Notes: generated from the letters alone by a model not told the origin. 64,000 bases of DNA from Parus major (GCF_001522545.3 NC_031768.1:85122457-85186456), one strand, 5' to 3'. Positions 1 through 14,500 are shown, numbered from the stretch's first letter. A program made the numbers and translations.

Positions 1-2640
1 GTGGGTAGATGAAAGAATATCCTGGAGGTGTTGTGTCCCCATGAGCCTTTGTTTCCCTAGAGTTCATTCAAAGTTAGCTGTGTCCTGCCAACCTTACAGG
101 AGTGTCTGCTAAGGGTGTTGTCACTTCTTAAAGCACGTTTTGTCCTGGTTTCAGGCACTTTTCAACACAACTTGTGGCTCTGTCCTGGGGTTTGCCTCAG
201 GGCTGTTACAATATCAAGATACCTACAGAGAAAGGCCTACAAATGCAATTGATGTTACCCAAGCCTGGCACAAGAGACAGGAACATCTGTGCATGACTTT
301 GCCTCTCTAGAAGGCCATGGCATCTCATCCTCTGGCAGCTCAAAGCCCTGGCCTGCCAGGAAGAGGCTGCAGCTACAGACAGTGCCCTGGCTCTGCAGCT
401 GTGCTCCTTCAGAGCACATCTTCCCCTCTTTCTTGGTGCTGTTCCTGGTCCCAGCCTTGGTGAATCCCTGGAGGGGCCCTGGGAGGAGGAATCAGCACCC
501 GCTGTACCTCAGGCCCTGTGAGGAGGCCTTTGCCTTTGCCATCAAGGCAGGCAATCCCTTCTCCAGCCCTGCCAGACTTCCCCAGGGTGCCTCATTATGC
601 CTGCTGCTCCCTCAGCCCCATGGAGCTCATTTCTGTTTTAATGCACGGGCTGACAGGCCTGCAAATATCAAACTCAGCAGCTTCATGCCCTGCTCAGATC
701 TGAGGCACCGTGCTTTGGAGCTAATTAGCTGGATTTCAAATCAGAAGGGCAAGCGACTGCTGTCTCTGACAGCCCTGTTTCATCAGGACCTCCCAGGAAG
801 ATTGTTTTAAAGTTCTTTTCTCTTCCCAGGCATGAAATGAAGTCACAGGAAACATCTCTTTTTTATGTTTGGGTGGTTTTTTTGGTTGTATTTTTTTTGT
901 TGGTTTTGTTTTGTTTGTTTGTTTTTTGTTTTGTTTTTGTTTGGTTTGTTTTTTTGGTGAAGGGAGGGGAAGAAGGCATTAAATAATTGTATTTTCCTTT
1001 GCCTCACCCAATGCACTTCATATTTTCCTTTAGACAAGTAAAAATAATTTTACACCTATCAACCACTGTTTTAAGTATCACTGGGGAGAGACAAGCTTGT
1101 TTTCCTCTAAATGTCCATACATTACTACTACTACTTTCTATCCCTTTAAAATCTTCAGTGCAAGAGCTGCCTTGAAATAAGGCTGTGTTGTTTTTTGCAT
1201 GCTATGAGATAATTCTCCTCTGCCTGCTGTCTGCCTCTGGGAGGCCACCATGGTGCTCAGTGCAGGACCACAGGTTTCAGGGCTGGAAGAGGGGATTCTG
1301 AGCATCAAAATGGGATTATATCCCATGTTCCCTGTCCTGAGCCTTAAACTTCCAGTACAGACAGAGCATAGCCAAAGTTAGGAGCTGAATTCACACCTTT
1401 TGGTTCCTTGTAAGTTGCCAAAATAAGATCAGTTGTGGATTTGTGCTGCCCAGATTTTTACTGTTGGAACAAACCTATGTTTTAAAGGGAGCTGCTTAAC
1501 ACTTTTTGCAGACCAAGCATTCACTGAGGGAGAATAGAAATCTCTTCCCCTCCATAACCTGCCCTGATTCCCCATAGAGGTTCTTGTGTGGATTTGAGCC
1601 CACCTGGAGTTGTTGTTCCCGCTCTAACTGATTCAACCACTCTTTTGCCTCCATCTCTGGACCCTTAATCACCTCAGTGATGGAGGCTGTGCTCCTACAC
1701 AATACACTGCTATGGGCAATTGGCAGTCTTGGGAGCTGCTTCAATAAATTCCCACCTGAGCCCTCTGGCACCAATTCAGCCAGGCACTTGCTTCTTTATT
1801 TTCCTTCTCCACACCCCCAATTAAAAGAAATAAGTCATTAAATTGTCTTTATATTTGTGTTGGTGGGCCTGTCAAATGCTTTCACAAGAGCAGCTCTTAC
1901 AAAACCTGAGACAAAGAGTCCCACATGAACTGGCTGCCCTCTGTCACTTCACTACAAAGTCCCGCATTGTACGTGAAGCCTTAATAAAGGAAACCTAATG
2001 AAACACCAAAGGGGCCCCCAGAAACATGGGATCTGAGGTGGGGGAAGTGTGGTGGAATTTCAAATCTCCGAAGCATAAAGTAGGAGGAGTTATTTAACTG
2101 AGCGGAGGCTGGTATCCTCTTCCAGGAAAAGCTCTCTGAGCTAGCTCAGGACAAGGATTTCCAACGCCCCCTCATGCTAGGGGCCTGATGTCTCCACTTC
2201 TGCAGAGTAAAGCAGTTCCCCATCATGTGTCTGCAGAACAGAGGTGCAGCTCTATGGGACCTGTGGGAGACGACCTCCTGCTGAAAGCTTTGACATGTCC
2301 TACACATGATGCCTCATGAATCCCTTGCAGTCCTCCAATGGAAGGTGGAAGGATGATTTATTCCCCATTTGACTGAAATCATAGAACAAAGAGTTGAAAG
2401 GATACCAAAAAGAAAACTTTTACCCTCCTCTCCTGATTTAGATGTTAATCAGTGATTCTGGGTGTATCTATGTGCTATGTAGAAACAGGGGTGAAGTCAC
2501 TGCCCATGCAGAGTGCTGTGGACACAAGAAGGATCAGATCAAAGAAGGACTTGGGCTCTACAGCTGGATCATCCCTGATATTTTTCTCTCATGTTATGGC
2601 ACAGCACTGTATATGTGGGTTTTGGGTCAGGGCTGCCCAA
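1..2640. other. Non-coding DNA, no gene seen
   Basis: No exon supported. An open frame at 289-810 has no recognisable domain and no splice or codon evidence. A T-rich low-complexity tract lies at 867-957. Confidence 0.6.
867..957. repeat. T-rich low-complexity tract (GTTT-type)
   Basis: About 90 bases almost entirely of T with scattered G, including several GTTT and GTTTT units. Confidence 0.9.
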
Positions 2641-2650
2641 AAACTGATGG

Positions 2651-2800
2651 ATCAGAATCACAGTATCGTCAAGACTGGAAAAAACATAGAAGATCATTGA
2701 GTCTGACCACTAACCAGACACTTCCAGGCCAACCACTATCCCATGTTCCTAAGCACCACATCTGCATGCTCCTTGAGGCACTGATAATCTGGTGGTGAGG
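2651..2800 (-). repeat. CR1 LINE 3' fragment, antisense
   Basis: Begins with a diverged GAATCACAGTATC (the antisense CR1 3' end) followed by the CR1-like series on guessing 'gatcattgagtctgacc', 'aagcaccacatctgcatgc'. Truncated at its 5' side. Confidence 0.7.
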
Positions 2801-4950
2801 AGGGTGCATCCGTGGTGCCTTCAGAACTGCAGTCTCTGTTGAAGGTCTGATGGGAATGCAGAAAGATACACGGACAAAACACGGTCAGCAGAGGATGTGA
2901 CTCAGAAGGCAGCCTATAAATCACCTTTATGTGTTTAGGGCATGCAGCCCTACTCCTGAGCTGCAAACTCCTTCAGCCTTGTGAGTCAGACCTTATTGCC
3001 CTGCTGGAGAGTGCTGTGGCTGGAAGCAAATGTCAGGCTGGAAAGGTCTCATGTGCAATGGGCCTGTTCCTGAGCAAATGAGCTCTGAGGAGCTGTGAAG
3101 TTCTACTGACATCAGCAGGTAGGGGTTCCAATCTCCTCTTTGGATTTAGACTAAAACCTCTCTCTGTGAAGCACTTAGGTGTTGTGGAAGGTTTGAGGTG
3201 ATCAGTGAAAAGTGCTGAAAGTGAATCACCTTCATTTTCAGGAAGCAGTGATTAAACCCAAGATATCATTTCACCAGAAGTGAAGGAAACTTCTACTTTT
3301 TTTAGGTGGTGGTTGTGTGAGGAAGAGGAGGGACTGGAAGGACTTGCCTTCACCCACTTTTCATGGTTTTTCATAACAGGAATGAGCTGATCATTGCCTC
3401 AGGCACTTACTGCCCTTGTGTACTGGAGAATCAGGCCTCTGACTGTGGAGGAGAAACAAATGTACAACTAGACAGGTACATGTCTGCTCTCATGGACCTT
3501 ATGCTGAAAAGATCCTGTATCCTGGTGCCCTTCCCTGGCTGCTAACCATCCTCAAAAACTATCCCCACAGGGAAGCTGGGCCAAGGAGTGGCTTGCTGTA
3601 TAAAGTTACGCAGCATGATGCTATCCAGTGTCTCTGCCAGAAGGAAAGAATTTCATGACTTCTTGCATTATCCCTGTTTTATGAATTACCAGAGTGCTGT
3701 GTTTGTGTAGCTGTCATGTAAAAAATATGTGCCTGCCCCACCCTAGCAGGGAGATTTTCCTTACGGTGAGCTCCCAGCTCTGAACCAAGTCTGTTGAATC
3801 AGCCCTGCAGGGAGACAGCCAAACCAAACCAAGCAGCTACTCCTGCACAGTTTATGGATATTGTTGTAGTCCAAATCCTACTTCTAGAAATTGTCAGGAC
3901 TGGTTGTATTGGAGGGCAATGCATCAGCCAATGCAGAGTGCACATTGTGCATGGGGAGCTGAGCTCATCACATTGGACAGCATTTCACATAATAACATTT
4001 GCATTGAGACCAGTCAGCATCATGCTCTGGCCAGGAAAACTGGATCCTCCTTCTTGTGGCATGCAGATGTTTTTAACAGCTGCAACATTTTGCAGCCTTT
4101 AAAGCCTGCAACCTGTATCACTCAATGACCAGGTTTGCAAAGCTAACAGAGAAAATGAACTTTTTGCTTCAAACGTATTTTCAGTGGCTGACTAAAATGC
4201 TGGAAGATGGTCACAGGGGGAAGGGGACAGGTCCTGTGAGTCACAGGTCAAGTCTGGCAGAAAACTAGTTTTGCTTACAAGGAGCTGTTGGTCTTTGCTC
4301 TCTCTTGTCCCTGTTTTATAGTTGCAGAAACAGACTGAGAACAGACTCAGACCTGGTCAGTTTAACAAGCCCAGTTTAAATTCAAGTGTGCAAATGTGAT
4401 CAGATCTCTTATAATCAAATTGTTTTTTGCTGGCAGAGGTTTCCTGAGGAGCTTTTGGTTTATGGTATCTGGCAGTTAAAACCAGGTGAAAGCTGCTGAA
4501 GGACTGGACATTCCTCATCCAAACTGTAGAACACACCAAGCACTATAATCCATCACATGTGTTTGAAGCCAGTAGGCAAGTTCTGCACTGCTTTCTGTCC
4601 TGTTCCTTGCTCATTGCCTCCAGGCAGTCACTGTGCTGTCCAGAACTTTTTATCTGAGTGCATTCCAGGTGCCCTGAGGAACAGGGCTGTGCTTCACCCA
4701 GGTGATGCGCTGTCTGCTCGGGAGGAACTTTGTAACCAGCCACTCAATGCAAAACAAAGCCCAGTACCAAACAATTCCAGTGCTGTATCCTGAGGGTCTT
4801 GGTTTTGATTCAGCTGGATCCTAGGACTAAGGCTGTGGTGAGAAGCCAGACCTTGCCCCACAGCATTCAGTCAGACTACTGTCCATCACTTGAATTTATT
4901 TGAAGACTACCATCTGCAGTCATGACTATTTAAAGATTGTATCTATTTAA

Positions 4951-4956
4951 AACACA

Positions 4957-4992
<36 letters not shown>
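4951..4992. repeat. (CA)n microsatellite
   Basis: About 42 bases of CA dinucleotides with one interruption (AAACACAC) at the left end. Confidence 0.95.
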
Positions 4993-4993
<1 letters not shown>

Positions 4994-6972
4994 AAGGGAG
5001 CTGGAAATAGCAGGGGCTGTGAGGAATGGGGGCTGAGCTTGAATTCTTCCCTGTCTGAATACATGGCAACTTGGATGCTTTCCATGGATGGTCCACAGCC
5101 ACTGTTCCTGGACCGCTAGTAGCAGGGAAAGCAACATCTCCCACACATGGTGACAGCCCCTCTGCCATTACTCTTTGGCCCTTTGGTTTATTTCCAGGTT
5201 GTTATCACACTCTGTATAGCTGGCTCCTACTTCTAACCCCACAGACGTATTTGCTGCTTCCAGAGTCCCTAGAGAGCCAGATAATTTTGAAGTTTGGCAT
5301 CTGTGAGGACAAATGAAGAGAAAGTCTGACACAAAAGAGAGATGCAGAGGGCAGACAGGGCACAAGGTATCTTAGGACCATCACTGAACTTATATTGAAG
5401 GAATATTTCCCTCTATATGATGCCATCTGTCAATCCTGCCTCATGGAGTTCATGGTCTGGCCATGGTGACAGGAGAACTACCCTGGGATAACCCCCAGGG
5501 TCTTTTTGCAATATTCTTCTCTCTGTCTCCTGGCTTGTCTCTTCAGGCTCAATTTCCCCTCTCAACATTTGTGCCGCTTCTGGAGACAGTGATTGTTGTG
5601 GCCTAGTAGGATGAACCTCCCTTGGGAATGAGGACCACCTTCTCATTCCAGGTACTGCTGGTCTTTCTGCAAGCACCAGCCTCCCCTGTGGGATGTGCTT
5701 CCCCAGGAGCTGCCTGACTCCCAGCCTGAGCAGCTGCAACCCATGGGCTCTGCACCAAGCGGAGACCCGGCAACCGGCATCCGGCACTCCGTGAAAATGC
5801 TGGCTGCTGCCTGAACTTCTCCCTGCCCGTTATAGCACAACAGCTGTGAAATGCATTACTCACACACGGCTATAATTAGGGCCTGCCACTGCCTTCCAAT
5901 GGCATCTGAACCAAAAGGGCCAGTGAAAGCTGAACAGGATCTCTTGAGCCACCAGATGAAAGAGTCATGCTCCATAGACCCCAGTCATTCAGTTTTAATA
6001 AATTAGCTTCATCCTAATTGTGGCAATCGATGCGAGGAGTCCTGAATCCAAAGAGACCATAGCTGAGCTGCTGTTTGAAGCAAGGCATTCCCATAATTTC
6101 AGGAGGCTTTGTGTCCAGGAGTTGTATGGGATCCTAAATGACAGAAGAAGGTCTTTATTGCTGAGTTTTGGGATGATAATTTGTGCCTTCCTTCCTGACA
6201 TGGAAAACTCATTTGCATCTTGACTAACACCAGCTGTTTGCTACTGTTGATGAGCTTCAGTCATCTGTAAGTTTTGTCAACAACATCCCATTCTATACAT
6301 AGTGCATTTTCCAGCATGAGCACCAAGAGTCTTTCCAGCCACCACAGTACCAGAAAATCTATAGAAAGAGAAAACACAATAAAAAAAAAAATCACAGTTA
6401 TTCTAAATAAAACCTACTTAAAATTGTGTATTCAGGGAGCTCTGCACGCTTTTTGGGAAAGCAGGCAGAGCTTGTTGAAAACATTCTGTGTCCATAGTTG
6501 GGGTGTCTCCCTTGCATCTCTTGATGGCCTCAGCCCCCAGTTCTGCAAGAACATTTGTATGTGCTTTAAGCACACAAGCAGCCCCAACAGAGGGTCTTTG
6601 TTAAGCTAAGATAACAGACAACAGATGGAGACAGGCAGTAGTGCAAAAGATGATATTTCAAACTTGGTGGTCTTTTCTGATGAGGATGCATACATTTTTG
6701 GGAGGAGCAGGAGGTCAACATTAATTCAGAATGAATGATGATTAAGAAGAGGCAGGAAAATGCCAGCACAGAAGAGAGATGGTTAAAATGAACTCTCATC
6801 GAGATCACAGAGCAAGAAACAGTAGGAGCCAAACCAGAAATTTTATCTTTATGCTCCCTGCACACCTCATCTAAGCACTATTATTTGCTTCTATTTTCCT
6901 TCTTTGCTGCCATTTTCCATTTATTGCTGCAGTTTTACAGAAGCAAAGAATAAAGCCATGCTGTGCTTTGGG

Positions 6973-7028
6973 AATTTTATTTTATTTTATTATTTTATTT
7001 TATTTTATTTCATTATTTTATTTCATTT
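6973..7028. repeat. (TTTTA)n-type simple repeat
   Basis: Imperfect pentanucleotide TTTTA/TTTCA repeats over about 55 bases. Confidence 0.9.
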
Positions 7029-9786
7029 CTATTCCGCTTTGCAAATAGACTATGTTAACTTCACAGCCATGGATTATTCCCATTTCTGACTCTGTTATTT
7101 CCAGAGATAGGATATCCATCATTCTTGGAAGTATATGCAAGCTGACATTTTCTGTTAGACCAAAATATAATTAGATTTGCACACACCAGACACAAGGTTA
7201 TCGACCACAAAAACAAAAAGACATTGCACGAACAGGGAAGAACATCTGGGAGACACACCAATCCATCTAGGGGCCAGCAGAAACAAAACCTGAATAATAG
7301 ATAGGCTAACACAACACTACCAATGTCCTGTCTGATTAAATCTACTGCATCAAACATCACCAAGGACAAAAATGTCCCCTTTGCCCATAGCTGGATGCAT
7401 GATGAGTAAGGAAAAAATAAATGACTTCTTACACATTGCTGAGTTGCTTTAAGTCCTCTGCGTTTTGCAGTAAGTGCTCACAAGGCACCCCTGTATCCTG
7501 GGCATCAAACTGATTTGCAAGTAACCCAGATTTAGGGATGCTCATCTGTTAGATATTGCCTCAAATTGGGAAATTTGCAGGCAAACTCTACTTTCCAGTC
7601 TGCCATGCTGCCTGCCAGTGGACTGAGGCAATGCTGAATGTTGGGAGAACCTAGGACATTCTGCTCACGTGCATCCTGGGAGCCGTGGATTCATGTTTGC
7701 CTTGATATTTCCATGTTTAATGTTTGTACAGTCACTAAATCTGGTCCCTCTAAAAATGTTGGGCTGCCTCTGATAAAACAGCATGAATTCACCCAGTGGG
7801 TCTGTGATCATTGATGTTGCACCCACTGTGTGGTCCCTCCCCCAGGCAGAGGTGGTCTTGGTTTGGGGGAAACACACTGCTGTCAGTACAAATCACCAGG
7901 AAAAAATCAACCTCAAACTAGGTCAGATTAAAGGGCAGAAAGTGAGTTATAAAAGGCAGTCAGAAATTGACCGAGGACTTTACTAGCATGCTTTTACTTT
8001 CCTGGGGAGCCAAGGAGCGATCTCTCTCTCTGCCTGCAACTTGGTGACTGACAGAGACTGTGTTCATGTTCAGCACATCTTGGACAAGATGAACTGGCAG
8101 GTAAATTGGGAGTATTGGGTGAGACAATAATTCAATTTCTCTCATCAGTTCAGTTAATGGCTTTCATTTAGAGGGTTAATGGAGGATCATTACTCTTCAT
8201 TAAGCTGCCACAGGTAGACACAGACCGATGGCAAACCAGTTTCCTCAAAGCACTCTACTAAAACTCTCTATCTGGGGACAAATCCCTAAACCTGGCTGTC
8301 AAAGAAACCTCTCAGGCACATGGATAAGAGTCTGGGAAAGTCCCAGGAGCTGGCTCCAATGAGCTTGGATCCTAGTGAGACTGCAGGAGCTCTGCAGCAT
8401 ACAAAGGTTGAAAACGACTGCTTAGGACCAGACATGCTGCAAGGTAAGGGTGGACAGAAACTCAACCCAGAAGCTCTCATATTCCACTACAGAGAACTGT
8501 GAGCCTGAAAATCCTTTGATGCTGAGTGTGTGAGGCTGCAGGGAGCAGGAGAGCCCCCTCTGTGGGTCCATGTGTACTATCCTTTCTGTGTCCCAGGAGA
8601 GGGTCAAGAGCCCTTAAATCCAAGACATTCCTCTGGTCTGTGTTTTAGGTATTTAAACAATCTCAGAAAATTAGAAGCTCTGCTGATCAGAGTCCCTGGA
8701 GCCTCTTAAAGCTCTCAGTGTCTTAGTGGAGAGGACAAAAAAAATGGATATAAAAGACCTGCATTCACACTTATTTCTACTATAGGTTGAGTTTGGAAAA
8801 AGCACATCTGCTTTACATGAAGGATGGACAAAGAAGTACAGTGCACCTCTGCTCCTCTGCTTGACATGTGGGAGATGGCCTGGGGCTACTTATACTATGA
8901 GAATAGTGTAACTAGCTATAGAAAAAGAATCACAGCTTCAACTTTTGTGCCTGGTCCCTTGGCTTCCCTCCTGCAGTTCCCTCATCATAGCCCAGGGCTA
9001 GTACAGGCTATATGGCTGAGGCACCACATATTTTCCTCGAAGGATCTCTTAGGAAGCTGCCTGGGAGATAAGTTTTACCCAAGCTTTTCAAAACTCTCTG
9101 AAAAGGAAATTTTAAAAGGCTGGTGTTCTATTTTCACCATCACATTGAACAAGGTTTCTTGCGTGGAAAGGATTTTCTTTGAGTTGTTTTTCCCTGTGCT
9201 ACTCAGTAGAATTGCATCAAGCACTTTTGAATGGCTCCACCTTTTCCAACATGAGGTCACATTTCCTGGATGGGACTTGTCATTGCTGAATTATCCTGGA
9301 GGAGAGAACTGTTGAAGGCCTCCAGAAGGCCTTGGTGGGGGGTCTGTTGGGAGAGGGCTATATCAACACACTAAATCATGGATGTCTTGTGTGGGCATGA
9401 AAATCCAGGGCCAGAGCTATGCCAGGCTTAATGATGGAAGATTCAGGCTGGGGTTGCAGATGGAAGTGCCAGGATGGGCCAGTTCAGATGTCTCATAGCT
9501 CTTTGTGACCTCACAGCTTCTTGGATAGATTTGACAAAAATCTCTTGGACACTCCTAAGAAATGAGAGATGCTGTGGACACAAATAAAGGGCAATCTGAG
9601 CTGCTGAACTGGGCTGTGAGGACACAGAGCAACAGAAGCCATGACAAGGGGCTGATCCATGCAGGATGGATGATCAGAGATTGCTGTTAGGAATCATTCT
9701 CCCTATGGACACCCCTCTGCCATGTGACCTCCATTTCTTCTATCCATGACCTGATGCATGGAGACAGGAGAGCAGCAACACAACAC

Positions 9787-9829
9787 AAGAGAGAGAGGGA
9801 GAGAGAGAGAGAGAGAGGGAGAGAGAGAT
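9787..9829. repeat. (GA)n microsatellite
   Basis: Imperfect GA repeat with GGGA interruptions. Confidence 0.93.
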
Positions 9830-10089
9830 GCAATAGGAATATCCACCTTTAGAGTCTCTCACACTCCCTGCAAATGCCTTTTTATGAGTAAAACTAACTC
9901 CAGCCTTCAGGGGCTGTGGTGAGTCTCTATGTCATGTACCGGGACTGGCAGACAAGAAATTACTTCTGCCTTGGAGGTTGACATCAACAAGCTCTATAAA
10001 AGTCATACCAAATTGCCAAAGCATGTCACTTCACAGGAGCAATAACCTACTCAGTTACTGCTGGCCAGGGCAGCTCCAGGATAACCAGA

Positions 10090-10655
10090 GAAGAGCAGAG
10101 AGGCTTGGCCTGAAAGGGGCCTTAGAGATCCCTTTGTTCCAAACCCTCCTGCCATGGAGAGGGACATCTTCCGCTACACCAGGTTGCTCCAAACCCCATC
10201 CAGCCTGACCTGGAACACTTCCAGGGATGGGGCTGCACAACCTGTGCCAGTGCCTCACCACTCTCATCATAAGGAATTTCTTCCTAATATCTGATTTAAA
10301 CCTGCGCTCTGTCTGTTTGAAGCCATTCCCACTTGTCCTGTCACTCTATGCCCTTGTCCAAACTCCAGCTCTCTCATATCACCCTCCAGGTATTGGAAGG
10401 CCACAATAAGGTCTCCTGGAGTCATCCCCTCTAGGGACTGAACTTCTCTCAGCCTGTCTCCATAGCACAGGTGCTCCAGCCCCCTGATCATCTTCATCAG
10501 CCTCCTCTGGACTCATTCCATCACGTCCACAACCTTCTTATGTTGGAGGTCCCAGAGCTATACTGCTGGTGGGTTTTCACCAGAGCAGACAGGGAGAATC
10601 CTCTCCCTTGACCTGCTATGGCCGTGCTGCTCCTGATGCATCCCAGGATACAGTT
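10090..10655 (-). repeat. CR1 LINE fragment, antisense, about 570 bases
   Basis: Antisense CR1 3' region, recognisable by 'ccatggagagggacatctt', 'tttcttcctaatatctgatt', 'cagcctgtctccatagcac' and 'ctccagccccctgatcatc'. The left end is diverged. Open frames on both strands here are CR1 shadows, not genes. Confidence 0.88.
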
Positions 10656-10899
10656 GGTTTTCTGAACTGAGAAAGTTCAGATATTACTGCTTATATCCTC
10701 CTTCCATGTGAAATTTATCTGTTGCTTTTTGCCCAAAGGCTATTTTATCAGCTCTCAGTTTGTACCACATTTCTTTTAGAATTGCAAGGGCTTGTTACAG
10801 CTACCACAATACTAATAAAAAAACTCTGAGTTAAAGGTCCTCCAGATCCACTATATGACTTACATGTGAGAAACGACCTCTCACTTTTCAAATTTTCAA

Positions 10900-11560
10900 A
10901 GGTTTATTAAACCTTAACAAACACAGCAAAGGGCTGAATAAGGAAAAAGGGCAGCACACTGGGAGTGTGTGACTGTCTGCCACATGCTCATCCACAAAAC
11001 TGCTTTTCTGCCTTTGGTACCCCTGGGGCTTGCATCAGGCAACTTTGGCCCCTCCAAAAGTCTATCAGTCAACTCTTCTTTGCCCTTTATTGTGGAGACT
11101 GCTTCCTTGCAATTTGGTTGTAGGTCAGGTGTTGTCCTGGACAACACCTGGGTTGGCCCCAGAGTGGGGGGAAGGGGAAAATGGGGAGAGCTGAGAGCAT
11201 CTAAAAAACAAACCACAATACCATAACTATACATCAATAAAACTTCTTATAACATACACACAATATTTATTCCCTAATTGAGTGAGCCAATCATCTTATT
11301 ATCTATCTATAACACATACATGAGGAAAAAAACCCCAAAAATAGGGAATTGTCTCTGCAAACTGCTAATGTTGCCTGAGGTGAGTTGACGTGGGCTTATC
11401 CTTTTCCTAGTGAAGACAAGAGTTCATAGTGTTTCTGTACTTCTTTCTTCAGCCATATTAGAGTGATGGCTCACTCCCACATGTGGTGTTACCAAAACCT
11501 GCCTTCCTATGGATCTGTGTCTTGTGGCTGATCCTCTAACACCTTATAAGGGTTCAAACT
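10900..11560 (-). mobile_element. Probable LTR-type repeat, antisense (tentative)
   Basis: The stretch starting 'ggtttattaaaccttaacaa' and including 'gggagtgtgtgactg', 'aagtctatcagtcaactctt' and 'gtaggtcaggtgttgtcctg' resembles a recurring avian LTR-type repeat from memory. TTTATT at its left would be an antisense polyadenylation signal. It carries a perfect 25-base palindrome at 11126-11150. The ends are uncertain. Confidence 0.4.
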
Positions 11561-14500
11561 TTCCTACTGAATTTCCTTTTGGATAACCAATAAAGGCTTT
11601 CTCCACTGACTATGAGAAGAAAATTTTTAGCTCTAGAGTACCTATGTGGTATCCAACTTTCTGTCAAAAGTGACTGAAATTTTGAGGCATGTTCAAAGAC
11701 ACTTGGAGAAAAGAGAACAGGACTGGAAGGTTAGGCAGGCAAAGACACTTAGAGGGAAGCAGCCACAAAGGTAGCATGATTGCATAGTGCTCCTTTCCCT
11801 ATGAAACCAGGGCAAACAACATTTCCATTGCTTTTTATTATGTCCTGCTGTGCACTGCCATCTTCCACCTGCAAACATCAAAGAGGCACTGCTGTAGTAA
11901 CCACACATGACATCTAATGCTGAACAGGAGGAGATGAGATCCTCAGTAACAGGGGACCTATTTCTATCTATACTTCCCAGGCAATAACACTGGAAAAGTG
12001 TTTTATAAAATGTGTAACATAATGAGAAGCTGAGAAAACATTTTCCAAAAATTTGCTTCCGGTCCGCTCTAACAATTACCATCAAATCCTGAAATTTTAT
12101 TCTCATTTCAGCACAGAACAAATTAAGCTTTAAATAAGGCCTGTATTATGGCCTGAATGAACAGGACAATGTTTGCCTTGAGACCTCTACCTTCATGTGG
12201 TAGGAGAAACAGGCTCATGGCCAAAAAACCAAGACTGGGCAGATGGTGACGTTTTATAACGTTGTCCCTAGACAGCCCCACATCAGTTCCAGGAATCACT
12301 GTGCCAGATCACAATCTGCTGAGCATCACTGTAGAGGGAAACTGCTACAGGGATGCCAAGGTAGCACAGACGATGTGAAGAACAGTCCTTCCTTGGAAAG
12401 AAGGCATGTTACACAGGGATGATTTTTGGTTTTATTGGAGATGAGCTTGTGAATTACAATAGCTTGTGCTATGAACTAGCTAGTGCCCCAGGTACTTCTA
12501 CACTTTTCTTAGCCAAAACCAGGAAATAAGTGTCTCCTTTACTACTGAATTACAGGAGCATTTAATTTAAGTGCCACATTAACAGGAAGAACCAGTAGGG
12601 AGCCCTTAAAAAGCACAACAGATATATGTGCTGCCTCATCTCAGATCTTGCCTCTAACAGTGGTGAAAGGATGGATTTCATACCCTTTATGATGCCATGG
12701 AGTGCTGAAATGGGAAAATTTGATCATACACATTTCTGTGTATTAGCAGCCTTCTTAAGAAGGTTGTTCAAGTCCTTTTCTCCTGACAGCAAATTCTTTC
12801 CCCTTGCACTTATTATTGCAGCTGGACTCACCATTTCAGTCCTGACTCAGACCTCTCCTTAGCCCAGGAGATGCTCAGTGGAACATCACAAAGTCAGTCC
12901 TGTATTGGATGAAAGACACTGCACCTGGGCACAAGATTTCCATGGTGTACCTTGGAAGAGGTGATTGTGCAGCTGCAAACACACCTGTGTAAGCCCTCAA
13001 GCTGCAACAGGGAGAGACACCGAAGCAGCTTCATTCTTGCAGAGAATATAATTTGTTTCCTGATGGAAACATATGGCCATCATTAATAATAATCATTTAT
13101 TATGCCAGTTTCTAATTGGGCACAAGACACCTCGGTATGCAAAATAGGATAAAACTACATTGGCAGATGATCTAAGGAGACAAAAGTGAGAATTGTGTGT
13201 GTTTATTTGAGGATGTGAGAGTCTAGAACCAGAGCCTAGCTTGACTAGCCATTTGCCAACCACACCAAGATGTCATTTTTTATTACAGATGAAGACAAGC
13301 TTGCTCGCTATTTATTTCCTACATTTGAACAATACTCTTTTCAAAAGTATGAACTACTTTGTGCAGTCTGACTCATAAAGGAAGCCAATAATTAACAAAA
13401 TTATTGCTGCATCTATTAACTACAGAGTCATCCTCCCAGGCCTTGGCACTTGCCCATTGGGGTCATATCTTCCCAGATTGTTTCATTTTGGCAAAATTTT
13501 CAGACATTCACTGCTGTGACACAGAATGACACATATTGTCTGGAATGACAGCTCTTAGGACATTGTATTCATCACTCTTAAGTTTTTATCACAGCTAAAC
13601 AGTTTTAATTTCTTCATATTATAGTAGTAATTTAGATGATAATTTCTGGGAATGAGAGAAATTTGGAAACTTGGAATAAAATGCGAGGAAGTTTTTTCTG
13701 GGTCAAACTGTCCTTTCTCTGACATGTCAAGAACTTGTAGGATAAGGTGTAATGGATAAAGTGAACCTTTCCTAACAGACCTTCTCAGCTTTTAGTAGTG
13801 GTTTAAAGACCTCCTGAGATGGAGTTTGAATATGGGCTACACTTTGTGTGCAGCTACCACAGACACATGGGGTTTTTTATGCCATCTAGAAGCAGATTTC
13901 TGTGCACCAAGTTAAAAAGAAACATGCAGTTCCTGATTGTTTTTAACCTGACACCAGGATCTTTGTCAGAAGTCCATTCATCACCAGTGAATAATCTTCC
14001 CCTTCTCTGCACCACTTGTGCTGGTACAGATGATGATCCTTAGAGCAGCCCAGGCAAATAAATTCCCCTGCAGATTACCTAACTGGGATTTTGATAACCT
14101 TCTTCCCCTCCAAATGATTATTGTTATTTACATTTGGATTTTGGTTTCAAATCAGCTTCATCTGACTTGGCAAAAGCTGCTACTGTGCTTTGTTTCCAAG
14201 GAAATATTTGGATCAAACATAGCAACCAGAAGCTGCTGTTGTTATTATTATTTAGCAAATAGCCCAGACCTTTGTTTTCTATCCAAGCATCCCTCAGACT
14301 TTGAAGAGTTTGGAAATCTAATCCCACACTGAATCTTTGCAAACAATGCCTCTCTTTAAAACGGGCCAAGCCGCAAAGCCAGATCCAATCCTGCCGAACC
14401 TTCACGTTGCTCAATACTTGACGCGAGCTCCAATGGCTGCCATCTGTTTCCAACTCTGTTATCCATTACTGCTGTTATGCTGTGCCTCCTGCTCCCTGTA

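Larger units (their letters stand above)
2801..10085. other. Non-coding DNA with simple repeats
   Basis: No exon supported on either strand. Open frames are short and lack motifs. Holds the CA repeat near 4951, a TTTTA-type tract near 6973 and a GA repeat near 9787. Confidence 0.6.

Noticed and set aside
289..810. 173-codon open frame as a gene
   Set aside because: No domain, no splice context and no similarity that I recognise; overlaps other open frames of equal quality.
5413..5787. 124-codon minus-strand open frame
   Set aside because: No motif, low-complexity composition and several overlapping frames; looks fortuitous.
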